NCBI RefSeq assembly: GCF_019578655.1
Contig: NC_063263.1
Location: 23,559,001 to 23,623,000, forward strand
Length of the DNA stretch: 64,000 nucleotides
DNA from: Ricinus communis
Taxonomy: Eukaryota > Streptophyta > Magnoliopsida > Malpighiales > Euphorbiaceae
Direction of reading: 5' to 3'
The notes under the pieces are model-generated. The model made no database searches. It saw only the letters and a list, made by a program, of their open reading frames with translations, and was not told the DNA's origin. Of the stretch, positions 23,603 through 33,832 are shown piece after piece. Position 1 is the stretch's first letter. Each line of letters starts with the position of its first letter. Both the position numbers and the translations under genes were made by a program.

Positions 23603-25183
23603 TGTCAGCATCCATTTTTCGGATCCAGATATCGATGGAATTATAAAAAATCTTATAATGAAATTTATTGCCTTTCTTGAGTCTTGGAAGATTTAGGACA
23701 TGCAAATCCAAGTTAGGGTCGAGAATTGAATCAAAATCACTTTTCTAGAATCAATTTGGATTTAATTGTCAGAAGAAAAATATCTTGGAGAGGTAAAGCG
23801 ACAGTTTCCGTAAGTTCAAGGACCAAATTATCAAGATTTTCTAAATCTTTTGTCCACAAAGCCAATCGGCTTTGTGTACAGCCGATTTGGCATATCATAG
23901 AGTCGAATCAGCTATGTGCAGAGCCGGTTGGCTATTTTTTTTAGATTCAATGCTGTTTTGCGTGTATTTTAATTTTAAAATGCCCAAAAATACAAGAATA
24001 AGTTTCTAGAAGATTTTATGTGTATTGATATCTTTTAAATTATTTTATTTGATATTATCGATCGATAAAATAAAATCTTTTTCTTTTTAAAAAAAAAGAA
24101 ATGATTGAAGCTTATTGTTATACTCCTTTGAGGTTTCTAAACCCTATATAAGCATCATTATGCCCTAGGTCTAGAAGGGGACATTCATTCAGCAGAGAGA
24201 CTATCATTTTTTTAGGAGAGATTTTTAAGTTAGAGAGAAAACCCTATGTTCAAAACACATATAGTTTTTCTTTTAGTAAGTCACTAAGGAAAAATCCTAG
24301 ATTAGAAAACTTTTTTAGAACGACAGTAGCTTTTCTAGATCTCAAGTAGAACTAGATTCTTAGCCGACCTTCGATTCAACTATTTCATTATCTTCTGAAA
24401 CTCGTAGAATAACAATCTACTGTGACAACCTAAGGGTTTTTCCTATATCCACATCATCAACATCATGTTTTATAATTAATTTGTATTTCTATGCAATTGA
24501 ATTAGATTTTTAGGTTCTTGTATTCTTTTATTTCAAACTGGTTCTTTCAAACAGATTCTTTTGTTTTACAATTCTAAAAATATTAGGATGTTTTGTTATT
24601 ATTTCATATATTTTATGTGATTAGAATAGGATTTCTTATGAATCAACATGTTATGAATTTTTGGATTTTGAATATGATAATATGAACATGTAGGGTTTTG
24701 AATATGATAATATGTCTCTTATTGAGTGTTGAATCTGATTAGTTAAATGAGTAGGTAAACATAATCAATATGTATTTCTATACAATTGAATTAGATTTTT
24801 AGGGTTATATGATTAAAATTTGAAATCTGCCTTAAAATATCACTTTCGCCTACTGTTAATTTTGATTTATAAAGTTTTCATGCTTTTATGCTTTTTATGT
24901 TTCTTATTTTATTTTACATGTTTTAATTCATGTTCTATTTTTTGTGCATATAAAATCAACTACTAGGCGTAAGAAACTGAAGAAAAAATAGCAAACATAC
25001 CATCTAAAGCCCTATAGCAGAGTTTGTTCTGTGTTGAGCCGATTGGCTATGCATACTTTTGGCCTTGATTTTTGAATTTTTAATGTATTTTAGCGATTTT
25101 ATGTACTATTTTTTGTTTTTAGGTTTTTTCTTTCATTTTTTAGTTGTAGGAAGGGTTGTAATAGCTAGATTTAGCTTTCTGCA
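23603..25183 (+). repeat. LARD-like 5' LTR, first part
   Basis: Matches 33324 onward over its whole length, from tgtcagcatcc to the ttgtaatagctagattta block. A TATA-like ccctatataagca lies near 24145. A cluster of agccgattggct-type motifs lies at 23855-23935 and again near 25030. It is cut at 25183 by the nested element. Confidence 0.85.
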
Positions 25184-26587
25184 TGATGCGCGCTATCCGT
25201 ATATGGCAAAGTGCACCGATCGTATCAAGTAATATAATGATAAGTAAGAGTATCATTACCCTTGGGACTTAATCGTAAATACTACTTTCAATCATATGCT
25301 AATGTTTAGCAATTAAAATATTATTTGGGTGTACTTATGTTAAAAGTAAAATATTCTTGAAAACAAAGATTAAAATGATTAGTATATTTATCAAGGATAA
25401 AGCCTATTTAGGTATTAAATCTCCCTAATAAGTTAAGTATTTCATGAAATAAACAACAGTTAGTTCAAGACAAGAGTTGAGTTGACATTCCACATAATTA
25501 GGTTAAACCTTTTTCAAGTAATTAAACCCCTAATTCTTAAGAGGAGAGAGATGAATCTCTTCTCTAACCCACTCATTTAGGTCATGCATTAATATTAAGA
25601 AACTATTGAACCAAATGATCCTGTAGATCTATCTCTAGTATCCCAATCAATCATTAATCCCTAAGATGTGATCAATTAATAAAAAATTATCTCTAACGGG
25701 TTTATGAAAATAAATCCCAATCAATACGTCGACTTATCAATTGAAGTAAATAATTAAGCAATCAAAGGAACAATACATCTCATGGAAAAGATTAATTGCA
25801 TTAACTTTGAACCAGTCCATACAAAACAAATTAGGGTTCATCAAAACCCAGAGAGCAAGAAAATTAATTTCTTGACATTACAATAAAGAAATAAAGATTA
25901 GGGGAAGAAGATCTCAAACTAGTAATGGAGAGTAAAAATGAAAATCTTCAATCTTGAATCTTCATCTTTAAAGCAATGAAGGAAATGATGTTTTTCCTTG
26001 AGAAAATACAAATTAAAACCCTAGAAATGCAAGAAAGATGAAGTTTCTAAGTGTTTCTCTCTTTAAAAATAAAAATATGATCGAACTCCTCAAAACAACC
26101 CTAAAACTTCGCTTAAATAGTATGCTTTTTTAGGAACCACACGGGTGCCACACGGGTACAACACGGTCATGTGGCATTCTTAACCAAAAATCTTTCTTAA
26201 AGATATTTTCTATCCACATGGGAAGACAACACGAGCATGTCCTCTTTATGTGTCATGCCTTGAGCAATCTGCCATTTTTACCAAATCACACGAGCGTGTG
26301 CCCTCCGTGGTGCAAGCCATCATTCTGCTATTTTTCACCCTTCACGCATGATGGGCACACGGGCAGCTTCTTCCCATGTCATGCCCGTGTGACACTTTTA
26401 TTCTTGATGATAGGTGCTCCTTAGCTGATTTTTGTTGCACGTTGAACTAAAACTTCCTCGCCTTAATCAAGCTTTCCAAATACCTAAAAAAAACTAAAAA
26501 CAAAGTCTGACAAACAAATTTAAACTAAATTTAACGTGAAACTGAGGCAAAACAAGCTTCAAAAGTAAGTGCTAGTAGCACTTTTCA
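25184..26587 (-). repeat. Nested element, left LTR (3' LTR in its own orientation)
   Basis: 1,404 bp, closely matching 29779-31170. On the minus strand it begins tgaaaagtgct and ends gcgcgcatca. Near 26135-26400 is a cluster of cacacgggc- and gcccgtgtg-type inverted motifs. Confidence 0.93.
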
Positions 26588-26589
26588 AA

Positions 26590-26610
26590 TTCCCTCACAC
26601 TTATGCAATT
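26590..26610 (-). other. Polypurine tract of the nested element
   Basis: On the minus strand aagtgtgagggaatt stands directly before the left LTR, as expected for plus-strand priming in Athila-type elements. Confidence 0.75.
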
Positions 26611-27324
26611 GCTTGTCTTTAAGCAAATTAAATGTAATAAAAAATAAAGAAATGCTCAGCTCTTTTGGCAATAAATACATATTGGTGGTTATTGATAATA
26701 TAGTCGCCAATATATATTTATTGCCAAAAGAACTAGGAAAGGGTTCCATGAAATTTATGCCCCACACATCAAAAATTTTATATTAGTATACACGTTAGGG
26801 TATTTCATTACGAGATAATATATTACATGTACGTCGGCAACGATCACATTCTTGCACAAATAATTAGCTATCCCTAAACAAAGTCGGGCAATAGAATCTT
26901 GATTCTAGGAACTTTTGAGTTGTTTTACTCACCCCATAATGTCATCCAGCTAGTCCATTACGGCAATAGCCAAGAATGCTCATAGTTTCTGGCCATGCCA
27001 CACACCTCCTTATTATCTTATCTGCAGATATTTTAAATAGAATCTTTCCAAAAGTAATATTTCAAATCTGCAAAGAATTTCTTCTTTTATTGATAAAAGT
27101 ATTCTTTTTGGGAGTTCCCTTGCAACTAAATGATTTGCAAAGTCAGCATACCATGGTATTGAAAAATCCACACTACCTACTAAACCTGCTATAACATACA
27201 ACTGTTCATTTGGAAAATGGTCATTAATGTCCCTTTCATGTAGTTTCTCCATATGAGGGTTCTCAAGGCGTGATAAGTGGTCGGTTGCCAAGTTCTCTGC
27301 ACCTCTTTTGTCTTGAATCTCCAA
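26600..27324 (-). pseudogene. RNase H tail and truncated integrase of the nested element
   Basis: The frame at 27013-27324 carries ENLATDHLSRLENP, the junction of RNase H and integrase, then the degenerate start of integrase. Near 26700-26760 is [18 protein letters not shown], the first catalytic block of the integrase core. Just after it, at about 26640, the sequence jumps to the short segment that normally precedes the purine tract. The other catalytic residues are gone. Confidence 0.8.
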
Positions 27325-27351
27325 ATCAAATTTCTATAATAGTAAAACCCA

Positions 27352-27699
27352 TCATATTAATCTCGGTTTCGCATCTGTTTTAGAAAATAAATACCTCAAA
27401 GATGAATGGTTAGTGTATACTTTCACTTTTGATAAAATGAAGTATGATCGAAATTTGTCAAAAGTAAAAATAACCGAAAGCAGATCCTTTTCAATAGTGG
27501 TGTAGTTCGCTTGCACGTCAGTCGTCATTCTACTTACATAATAAATGGACTGAATGAGCTTACCATCATGAACATCAATAATGGCCATAGCTGTAAGAAG
27601 GAAGGGTCTTCCTAAAATAAGAGAGACATTAACAGATTCATCCATATCCATAACTACGAAATCCATAGGAAAAATAAACTCTTGAACCTTAATCAACAA
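27352..27699 (-). pseudogene. Protease end joined to RNase H by internal deletion
   Basis: One open frame of 115 codons begins with the tail of the aspartic protease (DFVVMDMDES, LILGRPFLLTAMAIIDVHDGKL in two parts). Near 27555 it passes straight into RNase H sequence (YYVSRMTTDVQANYTTIEKD, then YTNHSSLRYLF). The whole reverse transcriptase, including its YxDD box, is missing, yet the joint keeps the frame. The deletion makes the element unable to reverse transcribe itself. Confidence 0.85.
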
Positions 27700-27999
27700 G
27701 TCCTCAATGATACCTCTAGGTTATACAACAAAATTTATCAGCGTGAATGCTCATGAGTGTTGGTTTAGGTTCTCCCTATCCTAATTTCTTGAACAAATTA
27801 TAAGGCAAAATACTAATGCTAGCCCCCAAATCGGCAAGCATATTATCTACATTTAGATTACCAATAAAGCAAGGAATAGTAAAACTCCCGGGGACTTTTA
27901 GCTTCTTTAGTAGTCTTTTTTAAATGATCGCTGAACTCTTTTCCAACAGTTGCACTATTGATACTTCCTCGAGCTTCCTCTTGTTAGAGAGGAGTTCCT

Positions 28000-29500
28000 T
28001 TAAGAATGTAGCATACTTAGGCATCTATAATAGAGCTTCCACAAAAGGTATGTTAATATGCAATTGCTTAAAAAGTTTAAGAAACTTACTAAGCTGCGGA
28101 TCCAATTTATCCTTTTGAAAGCGGACTGGAAAGGGTATTTTGGGTTGATATTCCTTCACCAAAGGGTAGGCTTGGATGTTACGTCTAATTTATCCTCGAC
28201 TTCAGCCCGTGTACCCTCTTTTTCATCATCACCCTTCTCAGTTGTAGTAGATTCTTTATCTACTTCATTGAACTTAGTCTTTAGCTCTTTACCACTGTGC
28301 AATGTGATAACTTTAAGCTGCTCCATAGGGTTAGCTTTTGTGTTATTTGGCAAACTTCCTTGAGGCCTTTCACTCAAAAGCTTTGCAATCTGCCCCACTT
28401 GATTTTTCAAATTCTTAATCGAAGCTTGCTGGTTTCTAAGAGCAGTCTCAGTAGTTTGGAACCTTATTTTCCACCATCTCCTCTAGATTACTCCTTTTAG
28501 GAGGAGCCTGTTGTTGAATTTATTGTTGAAAACCTAGGGGTGGAGGTCTTTAGTGATTTTAATTCCTCTAAGAGAAATTCAGATGGTTTCTCCATTTCGG
28601 ATTATAGATATTGCTGTAAAGGTTGTTCTGCTGCCTAGGAGCATTTTCCATATAATCAGCCTGCTCCGGCTTAGCAAAGGTGTTGTCATTTTGATAGTCT
28701 TGACTTTGATGACCACCCCTACACCAATCACAAGTCATAACTTGGCTTGTCTTCTAGATGAAGTCATAGTCAAAGCTTCCACCTTTCTACTCATGGCCTC
28801 TAGTTGTGCATTTACAGCTACCACAAGGTCCACTGCATGGATTCCACTCCCTTTGACTAGAACTTGCTCTCTTAGATTCTGCCACTGGCAGTTCGTGACT
28901 GCCATACCCTTAATAAGATAAATAGTTTTCTCAAGAGTCTTATTATTTAGTGATCCACCTGTTGTAGTATTAATAGACTGTTTACTTGCTTAATTTAGTC
29001 CATTAAAGAATGTCTGAATTTGTAGCCATAAAGGTAAACCATTGTGTGGATAGCTCCTCAGTAAATCCTTGAAACGTTCCTAACAATTGTACAGATTCTC
29101 ATTCTCTTACTGAAGAAATCCTACTATGTCATTCCTCAATTTGGCCGTCTTAGAAGGTGGAAAGTACCTCTCCAAGAATTTCTCGGTTAGCTGATTCCAG
29201 GTTGTAAATGTCGTAGCTGGAAATGATTTCAACCACTTATTGGCTTATCCCTCAACGAGAATGGGAATAGCCTCAATCGAATAGCATCATCCGATACCCT
29301 ATTAATCTTGAAGGTATTGCAAATCTCCAAAAAATCATCCAAATGGGTGTTTGGATCCTCGTTAGGCAAACCATCAAATATGCAATTATTTTACACCATC
29401 TGGATAATGTTAGGCTTGATCTCGAAGTTGTTTGCTACTCTTGTATGGTTCTTTCCCTAGGTGAAGCTGCCATTCTACATTACTCCTTTTCTTGGTTTGG
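28000..29500 (-). pseudogene. Athila-like gag (broken) in the nested element
   Basis: On the minus strand, 29150-29400 gives the gag core: a [16 protein letters not shown] segment, then [11 protein letters not shown] and a WNQLTEKFLERYFPP segment. These are typical of Athila gag. A zinc-knuckle-like segment with CDWC follows near 28700-28730. The reading frame is broken repeatedly. In intact elements gag forms the virus-like particle. Confidence 0.85.
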
Positions 29501-29754
29501 TTCTCCTTCTTGATTCTAATTCTGTAACTCCACCACTGTCTTGGCTAAAGCTTGTTCTTGTTCTTCTCTTTGCTACTTCCTCAAAGTTCTTTCTAACTCT
29601 GGTTCGTAAGTGAATAGTTCCGTTGAACTAGCTCGGGCCACACAGATTCAGTTACCTTTAGAAAACACAAATGCAACAAAGATAAATCAAATAAAAATTA
29701 AAAAAGCTCAATCACTAGCTTTTGAATTACTAATAATATCACAATAGAAAAAGT

Positions 29755-29776
29755 TCTCCGGCAACGGTGCTAAAAA
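29755..29776 (-). other. Primer-binding site of the nested element
   Basis: The minus strand reads tagcaccgttgccggagaa right after the right LTR. It differs in a few bases from tggcgccgttgccgggga, the tRNA-Asp-type site of Athila elements. Confidence 0.75.
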
Positions 29777-29778
29777 CT

Positions 29779-31170
29779 TGATGCGTGCTATCCGCACACG
29801 GCAGAATGCACCGATCGTATCAAGTAATATAATAATAAGTAAGAGTATCATTCTATTGGGGACCTAATTTTGAATACTTACTTCAATCATATACTAATAT
29901 TTAGCAATCAAAATGTTGTTTGGGTGTAATTATGTTTAAAGTAAAATATTCTTGAAAATAAAGATTAAAATGATTAGTAAATTTATCAAGGATAAAGTCG
30001 ATTTAGGTATTGAATGCTCCTAATAAGTTAAGTATTTCATGAAACAAACATCAATTAGTTCAAGACAAGAGTTGAGTTAACATTCCACGAAATTAGGTTT
30101 AAACCTTTTTGAAGTGATTAAACTCCTAATTTCTAAGAGGAGCGAGAGGAATCTCTTCTTAAACCCACTCACTTAAATCATGCATTAATATTAAGGAACT
30201 ATTGAACCAAAGAATCTTGTAAATCTATCTCTAGTATCCCAATCAATCCTCAATCTCTAAGATGTGATCAATTCATAAAAAGTTATCTCTAATGAGCTTA
30301 TGAAAACAAATTCCAATTGATATGTCGACTTATCAATTGAAATAGATAATTAAGAAATTAAAGGAATAACAAATCTTATGGAAAAGATTAATTGAATTAA
30401 CTTTGAATCAACCCATACAAAATAAATTAGAGTTAATCAAAACCCAAATAGTAAGAAAATTAGTTCCTAGACATTACAATAAAGAAATAAAGATTAGGGG
30501 AAGAAGATCTCAAACTAGTCATGGGAGAGTAGAAATGAAAATCTTCAATCTTCAAAGCAACGAAGGAAATGATGTTCTTCTCTAAAAAAATACCAATCAA
30601 AACCCTAGAATTAAAAGAAATATGAAGTCTCTAAGTGTTTCTCCCTCTATAAAAGAAAATATGATTGAACTCCTCAAAACAACCCTATAATTTTGCTTAA
30701 ATAGTATGTTTCTTTAGGAACCACACGGGTACCACACGACCATATGGTGTCCTTAACCAAAAACCATTCTTAAAGATATTTTCTTTCCACATGGGAAGAC
30801 CACACGAGCATATCCTCTTCCCATGTCATGCCTTGAGTAATCTGCCATTTTTACCAAACCATACGAGAAGACCACACGGGCGTGTGCCTCTCGTGTGGTG
30901 CAAGCCATCATTCTGCCATTTGTTACCCTTCACACGGGAAGGGCACACTGGTAGCTTCTTCTCATGTCATACCAGTATGACACTCTTGTTCTTGATGATA
31001 GGTGCTCATTGGCTGATTTTTTTTACACTTTAACTAAAACTTCCTTCAAGAAAGCTTGCCAAATACCTAAAAAGAAACTGAAAACAAAGTTTGACAAACA
31101 AATTAAAATCAATCTAAGGTGAAACCGAGGCAAAACAAGCTTCAAAAGTAAGTGCCAGCAGCACTTATCA
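29779..31170 (-). repeat. Nested element, right LTR (5' LTR in its own orientation)
   Basis: 1,392 bp. On the minus strand it begins tgataagtgctg and ends gcacgcatca. Visible mismatches and small indels against the left LTR indicate an old insertion. Confidence 0.93.
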
Positions 31171-31175
31171 CTGCA

Positions 31176-31876
31176 CATTTATTTTTTATTTTATATTTAA
31201 TGCATGCTAAATAGTTGTATTGTGATTGTCTAATTAAAAATTGGACATATAGACATTAGGTTAGAAATTGGACCTAACATGAAATTGTAGTCCATTAGGT
31301 TAGCCAGATAGTAATTGGGCTAAACTTAAAACAATTTAGACCCAGTGGGTCTTGCTATGCCTTAATTGAATTAATTGGATTATATTAGACTTAAAATCAC
31401 ATAATTTGGCCTATGTATAAAAGTAGTCCATTTAAGTTTAAATATTGGAATCAAAGTATACTTTATAATTGGATTAGACTGGTAAATCCTTGTATATAAT
31501 TAATTAGTAAAATAGGCTAACAATTTAAACTTGGTTGGGCTCAATAAAAATGGGCTTAACTTATGAGGACCTCACATGCTATAGTGAATGCTTGTAAATA
31601 TAAACTGTCACATTTATAGGGAATAATATGTTAAATAATAAAATTGACAACTGAAATACATAAACAAGGAAGTTGGCTTTCATATCCACCTCTAGATGTG
31701 GCGAAGAATTTAGTACGCCACTCAAATTAGTAAAAGTGTCCCAAAGAATTAGGCTAGTGACGACTCCATCTTCGTGCTAGTCTTTGTGGCTAGTTAGCTT
31801 GATTCCGATTATGTTGAAAAGCCTTGCAGTATAGTCACTAGAGACACTCGGATGCACGCTATAACCGCTGCCTATG
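31176..31876 (+). repeat. LARD-like 5' LTR, second part
   Basis: Continues the LTR interrupted at 25183 and aligns with about 34805-35502. Shared blocks include gattgtctaatta, ttggac.catagaca and gaaaagccttgcagt. It ends near 31876 at the primer-site-like sequence. Confidence 0.85.
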
Positions 31877-31877
31877 G

Positions 31878-31896
31878 TGGCGACTCCATTTGGGAT
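31878..31896 (+). other. Primer-binding-site-like sequence of the LARD-like element
   Basis: tggcgactccatttggga directly follows the LTR end. Ogre/Tat elements carry a similar site complementary to tRNA-Arg; matching the actual tRNA 3' end is not possible here. Confidence 0.6.
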
Positions 31897-32579
31897 AAGA
31901 GAAACTTATTCTAGTGTATGTTAGTCTTTAATTTTATTAACAAATGATTCTTGCATCATTTGCAGAGTTATGTTTTGGTCCCTATAGCTCCAATAGTGTC
32001 AGTTAGTGGTTCTTTAGTTCCACTTGAACCTTGGAATTGCAATATTGGCTAACTATTACTCACATGTAATGAGAGAATTTCCTTTCATCGCATGGATTCT
32101 TAAGTGGGGAGACGAGCCAAGAAAGAACACTTTTTACTTGCGGGATGCCTTTTATTCTTATCCAAAACTCAGCTCACGGTAATGACTATAGCAATATTAC
32201 TTAGGAACCATATTGCTTGCTATCTAAGATTTTTTCCTTTATAAGTACTTAAGCCCATATATTAGAAAGCCTAGGCTAAAAAATATGTGGAATCATGCCC
32301 TAGACCTAAAATATACGAGCTTTATATTTATACTAAAATATTGCCTTGTTTATTTTAAATATGATTTGAGAGCTTATGACATGCGCATCGGGCCTACTAT
32401 CCTCTATTGATAGAAAGTCCAAACCTAAAATCCTAGAGAAGAAAGACTCACCATGAATCATGTGCGGGAGAAATAAGGTTGGAAGGATGCTTTGTATATT
32501 GACTCTATGTATGGTAACCCTCCTCTTTGTCTTTGTGCATATCACGTGCATCATGCGTCTCATGCATCACACTAATCCT

Positions 32580-32735
32580 TTTGATTTTAAAAAGATAATT
32601 CCAACTGGTCTAACCTTGACCCTAGCCTCAGATTTGCATGTCCTTTACCTCCCGAGACCCGAGAAAATAATAATTCTCATCATAGGATTTTCCATTTTTC
32701 CCTCAATATCTGGATCCAGAAAAGGAGTGCTGACA
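32580..32735 (-). repeat. Inverted fragment of the LARD-like LTR start
   Basis: The minus strand from 32735 reads tgtcagcactccttttctgg, then atccagatat, then ggacatgcaaatc and agg.tcaag. These correspond to the first ~155 bases of the LTR at 23603, in opposite orientation to both flanking LTRs. It may be a remnant of another element or of a rearranged copy. Confidence 0.8.
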
Positions 32736-33312
32736 AAATGCAAATCCAACACAAATTCCTAGAAGGCACATGAAGGGCTAGGATGCATTCTGAAGTAGGG
32801 ATTGTTGGAAAATTATGAGTTTGGTCCTTGACTTATCAAAAGTTATGTTTTACACACAAGCCAACTACTGATATAACTCCTAGAAGACATCAGCTGAGTC
32901 AGATTACATACCCCGAGGCGGAAATTCTAATTAAAAGCACCCAGAAGGAGAAAATTACTAAATTGACTCAAGGCAGTAATTATAGTACAATTATATCTCG
33001 AAGTAGACAATAGTGAGAGGGAAGTCTCTGCAAGTATAAAATCATTAGGCGTGTTACCTATATCAAAAGGCGTGATCCCCAAATCAAAGTGGTTCCCAAA
33101 TCAAAGGACATGATTGACGGGCATGGTTCCCAAATACAAGAAGGCGAAGTCCTCAAATCTCAAGTGAGTGTGGTTCCCACATCAAGTCAAAATGCTTTTC
33201 GAGCTTACAAGGTGTGGCTCATACAACTCATTAAAACACCTTTCTACCATATTCTTGATAATAATTTGTCTCAATTTATATAAATGCATGCATGCTTGTA
33301 AATTTTGATAAT

Positions 33313-33323
33313 CCAGGGGCAGC
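33313..33323 (+). other. Polypurine tract of the LARD-like element
   Basis: ccaggggcagc lies immediately before tgtcagc, the start of the 3' LTR. Its position supports the reading of 33324 onward as a 3' LTR and not a solo one. Confidence 0.55.
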
Positions 33324-33798
33324 TGTCAGCATCCATTTTTCGGATCTAAATATCGAGAGAATTATGAAAAATCCGATGATGAAAGTTACTACCTTTCTCG
33401 AGTCTCAAAGATTAAAGAAGGGACAAATCTAAATAAAGGATGAGAATAATTAAACTTGGAATTACTTTTCTAGAATAAATTTAGACTTAATTATCAAGAA
33501 AAAATTAACTTCGAGGGGTAAAATGATAATTTTTGTAAGATCAGGGATTTAATTATAAAATTTGTTAAACTTTCTTGCCTTCAAAGCCAATCAGCTCTAC
33601 ATAGAGCCAACTTGCCTTACACAGTGCTGGTTGGCTACTTTTCGAAATCCAACGCCATTTTATGTAAATTTTAACTATTAAACATCCAAAATGATTTTCT
33701 ATAAGGTTTTTTTTATGATAAGTATCAAATTTGAAAGATTTTTTTAGATATTATCAACAATATTAAATGAAGATTGTTATTTTGCTCCCTAACACTAG

Positions 33799-33832
<34 letters not shown>

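Larger units (their letters stand above)
25184..31170 (-). mobile_element. Nested Athila-like gypsy element, internally deleted, TSD CTGCA
   Basis: Two LTRs (25184-26587 and 29779-31170) begin and end with the same short motifs. The whole is flanked by ctgca at 25179-25183 and at 31171-31175. Read on the minus strand, the right LTR is followed by a primer site of the agcaccgttgccggaga type, near the tRNA-Asp site usual in Athila. Before the left LTR is a purine tract aagtgtgagggaatt. Gag, protease, RNase H and integrase pieces lie between in that order, with RT and most of integrase missing. At about 6 kb it is roughly half the usual length of intact Athila elements. Confidence 0.93.
31897..33323 (+). 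other. Short non-coding interior of the LARD-like element
   Basis: About 1.4 kb with no protein domain in any frame. It contains an inverted piece of the element's own LTR (32580-32735). At 33070-33185, phrases of the type ggttcccaaatcaaag occur about four times. It ends in ccaggggcagc before the 3' LTR. Confidence 0.65.

Noticed and set aside
23855..23935. Short repeats that might be taken for a CRISPR-like array
   Set aside because: Units are imperfect, irregularly spaced and part of a plant LTR; no cas genes and a eukaryotic context.
23726..23944. 72-codon + frame
   Set aside because: It lies in the LARD-like LTR and is not kept open in the other two LTR copies.
32333..33283. Several 60-100 codon frames on both strands in the LARD-like interior
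   Set aside because: No gag or pol motif appears in any of them and they overlap an inverted LTR piece and short repeats.
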